DNA from: Achatina immaculata
Taxonomy: Eukaryota > Mollusca > Gastropoda > Stylommatophora > Achatinidae
Length of the DNA: 64,000 nt
Direction: 5' to 3'
Assembly (NCBI GenBank): GCA_009760885.1
Contig: CM019713.1
Coordinates: 80,891,978-80,955,977 of the forward strand
Shown: in pieces, positions 55,621 through 64,000 of the stretch
Position numbering within the stretch: the stretch's first letter is position 1
How the letters are laid out: the number at the start of each line of letters is the position of its first letter
The notes under the pieces: generated by a model
What the model was told of the DNA's origin: nothing
Databases searched by the model: none
What the model saw: only the letters and a program-made list of their open reading frames with translations
Translations under genes and position numbers: made by a program

Positions 55621-56082
55621 ATGAATAAGAGAAATGATAACTGTGGTAAAACTGGTTTTGGTAATGAAGGTAGATAGAGATGTATAGTTCAGTTTTACAA
55701 AAAGATAGAGTGAGGAAAGTTGGCAGAATAAAGAATGGCAGAAAGTAAGATTAGAACATATAAATGAAGAACATACAACAATCCAATATTTCAGCAATGG
55801 CCTTTTTCATGGATCACATACAAAAACAACACAATAGATATAAATGCAAAAAACAGGTGAAAAATTAAACACTTAGCATTTTGGTCTCATCCTTGTAAGA
55901 AAGATGAGCACAGGTTACCCATTGTGTTGTTTTTGTTTGTGATCCTTGGAAAATGCTTTTGGATTGATGTATGTCCTTCTTTTATATGTGCTCATCTTAC
56001 TTTCTGCCATCTTGTTTCTGCCCCACTTTTCTTACTCTTTCTGTCTTTTTGTAAAACTGAATCATGCACCTCTATCTACCTT
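55621..56082. mobile_element. Fold-back element 1, Penelope-like termini
   Basis: Inverted arms at 55667-55835 and 55921-56082 (85-base spacer) start AAGGTAGATAGAG and end CTCTATCTACCTT. Left of the arm a ~40-base extension (TAACTGTGGTAAAACTGGTTT) matches the one right of fold-back 2 in inverse orientation. The arms contain a segment that reads in reverse GCTGAAATATTGGATTG, related to the CGCCGAAAYRTCA motif of the Penelope-like element at 13786. No coding sequence. Confidence 0.6.
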
Positions 56083-56579
56083 CTCAGATGGCATAGGGCT
56101 CCATGTTGAGATGCTCTGATAATGGTCTGTTGCCATTTCTTCTCAGACTTTGTGGCTGATGGAGAATGATCTCTTACATCCTTGAACCTCAGTTTTGGTA
56201 GCCAAGCTGTGAGCAGAGATGGAGTTCCAGCATCACTTGGGTCCTTGATACTGATAAAATGTTTGGTCCATTTTGTACAAACTCCATTGTCCTCTCTGCT
56301 GACCTTTTCTAAAGGAATAATATTGCCTATCATCATCCTGTGTCATTTCTCCTCACAAAGTTTGCTGCGGTGAATCTCCAACTAGGTTTGTCCCTTATTT
56401 TCACAATCCACCAAGTCAAACTGAATCCATTCCATCCATTTATATTGTCTATCCATTTGTATCATTGTTGTCCTCTTGCTTATTTTTTCCTTCAACTTTT
56501 CTCTCATATACATATGTCATTATTGCAGTATTCCTCTTGGTATGATCAAAATATGCCTGGTTCCTGTGTAATAATGTCC
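56083..56579 (-). other. Possible LINE C-terminal scrap or host exon
   Basis: Minus-strand frame 56076-56336 gives TKWTKHFISIKDPSDAGTPS and LPKLRFKDVRDHSPSATKSE. LRFKDV followed by a Trp region occurs at the end of some LINE proteins, but the match is weak. No splice sites or tail support either reading. Confidence 0.3.
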
Positions 56580-56738
56580 GTATTATTCTATGAAACCTAG
56601 GAGAGACACAAGTAATGTTGAAGATGTATAATGTTGTCCACATACTTAGAAACCTAGGAGAGGCACAAGTAATGTTGTATAATGTTGTCCACATGCTTAA
56701 AATCCTAGGATAGACATAAGTAATGTTGAAGATGTATA
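56580..56738. repeat. 57-bp minisatellite, left part
   Basis: Unit ATGTTGAAGATGTATAATGT, then TGTCCACATGCTTAAAATCC and TAGGATAGACATAAGTA. About three copies before fold-back 2. Confidence 0.9.
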
Positions 56739-57599
56739 AAGGTAGATAGAGGTGTATGGTGTAGTTTTACAAAGTGATAGAGGGAGTGAGTAAAGTGAAA
56801 AAAAATGAATAGAACATATGTACAAATGAAAAACATACAACATCCGATATTTCAGCTTGAGCCTTTTTTGAGGATTACATGCACGAGACAAAAAAACAGA
56901 TAACTAAACGAAGAACTTATCTTAATATGGCTTCCTCCAGAAGTAGGAAACAGAAATGCGTGTCTTAGAAGATGCATAGGAACCACATGGGCCACACAAA
57001 GGATATGCCAGTTGTGACAGTCATAAAGAAGAGGTGGAGAGAGAGGAGGAAGTGGTAGAAAGGGGTGGGGGGAAAGGCAATAGAAACATGACAGCCGCTA
57101 GAGGAGAAGGTGACGGGGGGGGGGGGGGGGGGGGGGGGTGGAAGAGGGAAAAGAGGAAGCGGAGAGATAATGAATGAAGAACATAAACACCTGCAGGGAG
57201 AAAATGTGAAACTGGTGAATAGGACAAGACCCTGTAAACACCAATATGTTGCAAGAGAAGAAAAGAGGGTGATGGTAGGGAGGGATAGCTAGGAGAAAGA
57301 AAGTAGAGTTAAAAAAAAAAATGCATCTTCTAAGACATTCATTTCTGTTTCTTACTTCTGGAGGAGACCATATTAAGATAAGTTCTTCGTTAGTTATTTG
57401 TTTTTTGTCTTGTTGTGCATGTAATCCTCAAAAAAGTCTCACGCCGAAATATCAGATGTTGTATGTTTTTCTCATACTTTCTATTCGTTTTTTTCTCACT
57501 TTATACACTCCCTCTGCCACTTTGTAAAACTACACCATACACCTCTATCTACCTTTATTATTTAAACTAGTTTTACTATAGTTGCCATCCCTTTTATCT
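56739..57599. mobile_element. Fold-back element 2, Penelope-like, inserted in a minisatellite
   Basis: Arms of ~238 bases at 56739-56977 and 57320-57556 are inverse complements with scattered differences. The 342-base interior carries a 24-G run (57115-57138). After the right arm a ~43-base extension (AAACTAGTTTTACTATAGTTG) mirrors that of fold-back 1. The right arm has CTCACGCCGAAATATCA, close to the 3' region of the Penelope-like fragment at 13786. TGAAGATGTATA occurs on both sides (56727-56738, 57600-57611), either a target duplication or the host array phase. Confidence 0.65.
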
Positions 57600-57785
57600 T
57601 GAAGATGTATAATGTTGTCCACATGCTTAAAATCCTAGGATAGACATAAGTAATGTTGAAGATGTATAATGTTATCCACATGGTTAAAATCCTAGGATAG
57701 ACATAAGTAATGTTGATAATGTATAATGTTGTCCACGTGCTTCAAATCCTAAGAGAGACATAAGTAATGTTGAAGTTGTATAATC
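57600..57785. repeat. 57-bp minisatellite, right part
   Basis: Continuation of the array at 56580, about three units, then cut by LINE F at 57786. Confidence 0.9.
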
Positions 57786-59166
57786 CATCCCAGGAGCCGA
57801 CTGCAATAGTGACCATGACCCACTCTGTGGAAAAATTAGAATAAAGCTAAAGACAGCATGGAGAAAAGTGAGAAACATCAAACTGAATACAGAACTTCTT
57901 AAAAATGACCAAGAACTACAAGAACAATACAAAGTTATTATAGCAAATAGATACAATGCAATAGCAAAAATAAATAGTATAGATGAACAATGGGAAATGT
58001 TAAGAGATTCTATCCACCAAACTGTTAAGGAGATAATACCACCGAAAAAAGAAGCCGCTAAAAATAAATGGATGACAAATGACATCTTAGGACTGACGGA
58101 CAAGAGGAGGAAGAGTAAAAATAACCAAGAAAAATATAGCAAGATAAATAAAGAAATAAGATGCAAATGCAGAGAAGCAAAGGAAGTGTGGTTAAATGAA
58201 CAGTGCAGACAAATAGAGGACTCTCATAATAAAGACAGCAAAAACATGCACAAACAAATTAGTGAACTCACAGGCAGGAAAACAAAATATACCGCAGGAT
58301 GCCTGAAATCAAAAGAAGGTAAAATGTTAATGGGAAATGAAGACATTATGGACAGATGGACAAAGTACATTGGTGAGCTATATGGAGGAGAAAGGCCATA
58401 ATTAACAGCAGATACTGAAAATTCTGATGGACCATCAATAATTGAAGATGAAATCATAGATGCCATCAAACACATGAAGAAAGGAAAAGCGACTGTACCT
58501 GATAATATAACAGCAGAAGAAATAGATGGTATAGAGGAGATAGGAATAAAAATAATAACCAAGTTACTGAATGACATTTACAACAGTGGTTATATGCCCA
58601 GTGACTTGCTTATATTCATGTATATAGCACTACCAAAGAAACCAGATGCAAAGGAATGTGATGACCACCGGACTATCAGCCTCTCATGTCACATAACGAA
58701 GATACTTCTGAGAATAATTATGAGAATAACAAGGAAAAAGATAAAAATGGAAATAGCAGATGAACAGTTTGGATTTGTTGAAGGAAAGGGAAAACACAAT
58801 GCCATTTATGCTTTACGAACACTAACAGAAAGAGCTTTAGAAGTACAGAAAGATCTCTACTTATGCTTCATTGATTACACCAAGGCATTCGACAAGGTGA
58901 AGCATAATGAAATTATTAAAATGCTTGAAGACATCAGCATAGACAGCAAAGACCTGAGGATTATAAAACATCTATACTGGCAGCAAGAAGCAGCAATTCA
59001 AGTTGAAAATAGAACTGGAAAATATCAATCTATAAAACAAGGGGTGCAACAATGATGTGTACTATCTCCAGACCTTTTTTCTCTGTACAGCGAGAATATT
59101 CTAAGAATGATCATCATGATTAAATGGAGTTATTCTGAAGCAGGTGCAGAAAGTCAAATACCTTGG
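57786..59166 (+). mobile_element. LINE F copy 2, 5' truncated and deleted
   Basis: Begins in the last endonuclease motif (IPGADCNSDHDPLCGKIRI). 57868-58401 encodes the linker. 58474-59055 encodes the RT: VPDNITAEEIDG, YIALPKKPDAKECDDHRTIS, DEQFGFVEGKGKHNAIY, KDLYLCFIDYTKAFDKVKHN with the first catalytic Asp, then IKQGVQQ, TGA, CVLSPDLFSLYSENILR. The segment with the YxDD motif is missing; the sequence jumps to VQKVKYLG at 59140-59166. Same family as 36340-37112. Confidence 0.85.
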
Positions 59167-59249
59167 ATGATGAGATGACAAAACCCATGCCACAGTTTCT
59201 TAATCTATGTTGTTATATGATGATGCACGTTTACTGAAGTACTTATTAG
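59167..59249. repeat. Inverse copy of 48108-48193 at the gap edge
   Basis: About 82 bases identical to the reverse complement of the repeat at 48108-48193. Runs directly into the N gap. Confidence 0.9.
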
Positions 59250-59349
59250 NNNNNNNNNNNNNNNNNNNNNNNNNNNNNNNNNNNNNNNNNNNNNNNNNNN
59301 NNNNNNNNNNNNNNNNNNNNNNNNNNNNNNNNNNNNNNNNNNNNNNNNN
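59250..59349. other. Assembly gap, 100 N
   Basis: Exactly 100 unknown bases, the usual placeholder for a gap of unknown size. Confidence 0.99.
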
Positions 59350-59499
59350 TTTTTCTTCTGAAGGTCATAAACAGGTAGAATCACAGGTTTAGTGATTCTC
59401 AGGGTAGAATATTCGGGAAGATTTAGGTAGAAATAGTGAGCACATAGTTAAGGAGTGAAAGGACGAGAAAGGGGATTATTAGTGGGATGGTTCTAAGGA

Positions 59500-60960
59500 C
59501 TGCAAACGCGCCACAAACAGCCTCTGGCAGTCAAGTCCAGCTCCTGGCCTTCCCGTGGCAGAACTGTTTAAACTGACAGGAGAAGGGGCGAGGGCGAATA
59601 TCTGGCGCCTGAAAACCAGTTACTTAGGGTAGATGAGTGTCACGTTTGGTAGCTCATCTGCCGCTGTTGGCGAGATCTTCAGCTGCCGTGCGTGGAGCAG
59701 TGCTCTTCCCGGCCAATGAAGAAATTTGCAAATGAGGTTGCCGCGCAGCATCACTGCGGAAAAGGTGGTTGAAAGATTAAAGCGAAGCAAACAGTCAAAT
59801 CACGGCACCTCTGGTCTGGAGGTCGGCCACGTCCTGAGTGCAGTCATATCTGGTGAAATGCATGAACCGGCTTGTCCCAGAGGTTAAGTCACTGCTGGCT
59901 TGACTTTTCAAATGCCGCGCGTGGAGTGAAGCTCCTCCCGGTTAAGGAAGTAAATGCGGAAATAAAGGTTGCTGTGCGGCGCCGATGGGAAAAGGTGGTG
60001 GAAAGTGAAGTATGTCCAGTAGTATCGCTACGAGAGCTATACCACGGCACCTCTGCTCTAGAGGCAGCCTACGTCCGAAATACACCTACACTGGTGAAAT
60101 ATGCCTAAACCGGCACACACCAGGGGTGGAACTCGATGGCTAGACATGTCATGCCACCTCCGCTCTAGAGGTCGGTAACGCCTGATAAACACCCATACTG
60201 GTGAATTTTGCCTAAACCGGCTCATACCAGGGGTGAATCTTGAAGGCTATGAATGTCACAGTACCTCTGCCCTAGAGGTCGGTCCCGTCCCAAACATGCC
60301 CATACTGGGAAATGCCTAAACCGGCTCAACCCAGGGGTAGAAGTCACTAGTGGCGAGGATTCGTCCTCCTGGACAAAAGCTCCATCCTGGTCACAACTAG
60401 GAAGGGTAGCGGCCACGACCGCAAAATGCTGAAGTCGGAGACACTGGACCAGGGAAGTCTAGATAGGCAACCACCTCAACCCGGCGGGGATGTCTGCGTA
60501 TCCTAATCACGCTGAGGTTTTCCGGTGAGAAAGTCCAACCCTGGACTGGATGGGCAACCACCTCTCACCCGGCGGTGATACACGGGTATCTCAAACACGT
60601 CGAGGTTTTCCGGTGAGAAAGTCCAACTCTGGCCTGGGTGGGCTAACGCCTCTCACCCAGCGGGGATGCACTGATATTCCAAACACGTCGAGGTCTTCCG
60701 GTGAGAAAGTCCAACCCTAGACCAAACTGGTGCAATGAAAACCACGGTGTCACGCAATCCCGCTTCCGAGACCCACCAAGAATACAGGCTAAAGCACTGT
60801 GATACTCTGAACCCCTTGTGGTCCTTTCGTGGAACTCGTGTGGTCTATTTTGGACCACACAGGGGACCACGGACCTAACGAGGACCACATGCGTGAATTC
60901 AGTAGGTTCACAGTGCGGTTTTTGGTGGTAGAAGTGAACGAAGAAGAAGAAGAAGAAGAT
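59500..60960 (+). mobile_element. GC-richer composite repeat element with GAA tail
   Basis: Three tandem layers in order: two ~210-bp units (59690-60110; GCCG.GCGTGGAG and GAAAAGGTGGT.GAAAG), about four ~105-bp units (59860-60360; CTAAACCGGCTCA and CTCTAGAGGTCGG), and three 88-bp units (60440-60720; TTCCGGTGAGAAAGTCCAAC, CACCCGGCGGGGAT). A unique segment with CCTTTCGTGGAACTCGTGTG follows, then a tail of GAA repeats (60941-60959). Base composition differs clearly from the AT-rich surroundings. The layout resembles a retroelement with promoter monomers and a simple-repeat tail, but no RT was found. The left boundary is uncertain. Confidence 0.5.
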
Positions 60961-61744
60961 TAGTGGGATTATTGGGGTTATTGTTAGTATGATCATTATG
61001 AGATTAGAATGAGTTGAATTATGTCTCGGTTGAGAATGTGATTTTTTTCTAACCTATAGTGCACTGTGTTAGTGATTTTTGTTATGTAACTGACTCGTGC
61101 ATATAGTGCTCTTTTTTGCAGACATTATGAGATTATTGCCTATTATGATTTCAGTAACAAGTCAGGTAGATGTTAGTGACATAATGTCAAGTATTTCTTT
61201 TCTTGTCATAAGTTTGCTGAACTAAAGAATGTGAAATTAGTTCCTTTTGGGGATTTTTGTATAGACCTTTGGGTCTAGAGTTTTTCTGTGATGTTGTGTG
61301 AATTCTGTACTTATATTCTGATGCAGTAAGTGTTGCGCTCTTTGTAGTACTTACATTGTGTTTACTTACAGTTTCCATGTAGTGTAAGAGTTGGTTTATC
61401 CTTTCCCAGTTGGCAAACTAGTTCTTGTCGGGAAGAGGACTAGCCTTTTCCTTTTCCTGTATTGAATGTTATCAAATACCTCTCACCCTCACGATATCAT
61501 CACCCATCTTTTCCATCAATAAAGTGTGAATTTATATTCACACCAGTTGTTATTTACTTCACACTGTTCACTATGTGTGTTGTCCTTGTTATTCTTATGG
61601 TAGTTAATGGAATCACTGTCATAACTGACACCGTGATTAGCAAATGGCAGTCACGTTATAAATATCTTTAAATTTAAACGAAAAGGATAAACGCTTACAG
61701 TGGTGCCGTTATAGTGGCACAACTGTTATAGCTGGATACATTCC
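60961..61744. other. Unassigned sequence
   Basis: AT-rich. No feature recognised. Confidence 0.5.
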
Positions 61745-61985
61745 TGCATTATTTGTGGTGGGACAAATAGAACAAAGAGGATGATGCTCTAGGAACAAAT
61801 AGAGCAAAAAAGATGATGCTCTAAGAATAAATAGAACAAGGAGAGTGATGCTCTAGGAATAAATGGAATAAAGAAAGTGATGCTCTAGGAACAAATAGAA
61901 CAAAGAAAATGATGGGTCTAGGAACAAATAGAACAAAGATGACGATGTTCTAGGCACAAATAGAACAAAGACGATGATGGTCAAG
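61745..61985. repeat. 32-bp minisatellite, ~7 copies
   Basis: Unit GGAACAAATAGAACAAAGAA plus AATGATGCTCTA, with small indels. Confidence 0.93.
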
Positions 61986-63842
61986 ATAACTTGTTAGATT
62001 TGTTGGGTTATATTTTATCTTTTTTTCTGAAATTCTGTTTTTGTGTTGGAAGAACAAAATGAATATTCTTTCGCTGTGTGAGCTAAAATGAGTGTTAAAA
62101 AAAAAAACTAAGACTGCTAGGAACTGGTCAAGAATCTAGATAATTTAGAAGTCTGGTAACTCAGACGTGACAAAAGTGGAAAGACCTGCGGAAATATAGA
62201 ATAGTAGCAGACCTGAGAAGATATATGCCTGGTACCTTAATAACTAACTTAAGCGTAAATGTTATAGCACTACATTTAAGCAAAGAGTTATCTTCTAAAT
62301 GTGCATATCTCATATAGCAAGATTACACGCATCAGGTAATCAAAGTTTCTTTGCTAAGCTTCACTTCCATTAAAGGAAATATTTTGGAAACATTTTGCAA
62401 ATCTAATGAGAACAGTCTTGATTTGTCTTGTCTCCTTCATATACCTTTCATTGTTGAGGTGACAAACGGATTTCTTGTTGGTGTTAGATGTTTCGCTTCG
62501 TATAACAGGATATTTAAGTTTTCTGTAATTTCCTTCCTCCATCTCTTGAGCGGACGCGCTTATCATTTGTTTACTTCTTATGAGAATGTTTTCTGTAGTA
62601 AAGCGCATGAGAACAGTTGATTATTCATGTTCCTGAAACGCTTTTACTTCGTAACTGAAAATTGTCCGGTCATGGACGTTTATTCAAAGTATCGCTTTTG
62701 TTACTTTGAACGTTTGTCTTAGACAGTAATGAAAAACAATCCATTGCATCAATCAGGATGGTCCTAGACATTGTATTGTAATGATAACAATGTGTTCTGC
62801 TGTCTATTTCTGACATTAATTTCCAGACAAAAATGACCAACGAGGTTGTCTGTACTGTGCGCAGAATTTTCTACAAAATGGGTGATGTAGCAACATGTGG
62901 AAAACTGAGAGAAGTGAAGATATAAAACAAAAGTAACAAGCTCTAAAATAACATTATTATATCAATATTATAACCCCCTCCCCTGTTGTGTGACAAATGA
63001 GTTACATCTTCATTTTCACCATTTTAGTCTCATTGCCATGTGTATTTAGTAAATATATTATTCTTTTGGTAGTTTCACCAAAAAAATATAACGAAAATAT
63101 AACAGAAAAATTTTTTTTTTAAATCTCAAAACCCATGTAAGCAAAAACTATGTATGTTGTACCATAAATACTTGGCAAAAAACTACGTATGTTGTACCAT
63201 AAATACTTGGCAACTGAAACTCAATAGCAAGAATGAGTCTGAAGACTGTCAGTATTTTAAAATACGAAGTAGCTGTAACCAAGGAAACGAAAGTAACAAA
63301 GAAAGACTGACGCAGAACTTCATTCTATCTCCTGCAGTTGATGACATAAATGAAATGATGAGTTCTGTAAAACTGATATTATGAAGTGAAAAAAATGAAT
63401 GAGAATACATTATGTTGTACTTTTTCCCCCTACAGTTTATAAAATTCGACATAAGCACGGAAAAACAGTACAGAAAGATGGTATTATAAATTACAAAATA
63501 CATTTTACAACAAATGGATAAATGATAAAAAAAAATAACAAATCTGAAACTGGACATAAAAGATTACTTGGAACGTACATGGAATTTGGTGTACTGACGT
63601 AGTCATCGACATGTTTAGATTTTGGGGTAGGTTTAGGGGTATGAGCTGGGTTTAGGGTTAAGGGTATGTTTATGGTTAGCGAATGCTTTATGTGTTTCAG
63701 TGAGTGTCGAGTGATTAAATGTATCACAGTTGCAAATAATAACACATGTACAACTTCATTATTTACTTCTTGTTATTGGATACAACTTTACAAAATGTCC
63801 TATTTTACTTTATTCTGCTTTTTTGGCCTTTATTTTTCCATT
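61986..63842. other. Unassigned; small direct repeat and TTAGGG-like words
   Basis: A ~37-base duplication (TATGTTGTACCATAAATACT) lies at 63140-63215. Four or five GGTTTAGGG/TTAGGGTT words occur at 63625-63670. No gene recognised; short frames lack motifs. Confidence 0.5.
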
Positions 63843-64000
63843 TTATTGCTGTGGACTTTTCTGAGTACAGTCTTTAGGTTTCTTTTCAGTCTCCTTACTG
63901 CTTGAAGTTTCCTTCATGGGTTCACAACGTTTCTGCTGCATTTTACAGTCTTGCTCATCACTCACCATTTCTTCGGGGACGTTAGTTCCTTTGCTGTGAA
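63843..64000 (-). CDS. Possible terminal exon of a host gene, cut by the window edge
   Basis: On the minus strand a frame is open from the window end to a TAA at 63843-63845 (51 residues). It is strongly hydrophilic, with Lys/Glu/Ser/Cys-rich stretches such as MVSDEQDCKMQQKRCEPMKE and SSSKETEKKPKDC. AATAAA hexamers overlap the stop (63841-63847 region) and follow at 63834-63829. Composition looks more like a protein C-terminus than random AT-rich DNA. No domain recognised and no splice site visible. Confidence 0.3.
   Translation of the reverse strand, partial: HSKGTNVPEEMVSDEQDCKMQQKRCEPMKETSSSKETEKKPKDCTQKSPQQ

Noticed and set aside
47266..59249. Large inverted duplication linking 47.3-48.2 kb with 56.6-59.2 kb
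   Set aside because: Both regions share two inverted repeats, but the order of the two repeats is not reversed as a single inversion would require, so they are better explained as separate dispersed repeats.
63620..63670. TTAGGG-like words suggesting an interstitial telomere
   Set aside because: Only four or five imperfect words with irregular spacing, too few and too diverged to call telomeric.

Overview
This is an AT-rich metazoan window made almost entirely of decayed transposable elements and minisatellites. It holds only scraps of host genes. There are no bacterial operons, phage genes or RNA genes that I can support. The contents are RTE-like LINEs with apurinic-endonuclease plus reverse-transcriptase ORFs, Tc1/mariner and pogo elements, a Helitron, Penelope-like elements, a short dispersed SINE-like family and about 25 different tandem-repeat families. 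That mix, with long TA/TG/TATG microsatellites, points to an invertebrate. A lophotrochozoan such as a mollusc, possibly a cephalopod, is my guess, from general impression only.

Layout. 1-8.3 kb: a LINE A copy, then a mariner-like element, LINE B, a pogo/Tigger element and a mariner set almost end to end at TA runs, then a Helitron that ends in a textbook hairpin plus CTAG. 9.5-15 kb: a dead transposase whose middle is occupied by two minisatellites, a 41-copy 34-bp array, and a Penelope GIY-YIG fragment. 16-22 kb: small arrays, an RNase H relic and a mariner. 22.9-25.4 kb: a LINE A copy on the minus strand. 25.8-28.8 kb: three abutting arrays, the largest (66 bp x 29) made from part of the SINE-like family. 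30.3-32.2 kb: LINE D carrying a SINE insertion with target-site duplication. 33-36 kb: LINE E, one exon resembling a proton-coupled oligopeptide transporter (SLC15/POT), and a 22-bp x 57 array. 36.3-39.8 kb: LINE F and the best LINE A copy. 40.8-41.7 kb: an array that runs into the first coding exon of an SLC15-like gene. 42.7-46.4 kb: a full-length LINE G, one base short of an open ORF, sitting inside a minisatellite with a 13-bp duplication. 47-51 kb: more LINE ends and a second LINE inserted in a minisatellite. 52-54 kb: an RT/RNase H relic. 55.6-57.8 kb: two fold-back elements related to Penelope termini. 57.8-59.2 kb: a second LINE F copy, followed by a 100-N gap. 59.5-61 kb: a GC-richer composite repeat with a GAA tail. 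The right edge holds a possible terminal exon of a host gene on the minus strand.

How it fits together: the LINE families supply the retrotransposition machinery, and the SINE-like family presumably borrowed one of them. The host signal is an SLC15-like transporter on the minus strand (41.7 to 34.4 kb). Its N-terminal exon carries an acidic dileucine motif, suggesting an endolysosomal carrier. Its downstream exon has a stop and a frameshift, and a minisatellite abuts its first donor, so it may be decaying. I found no clearly new biological system. The most unusual features are the nesting of retroelements inside minisatellites, the SINE-derived satellite, the Penelope-like fold-backs and the state of the SLC15-like exons.
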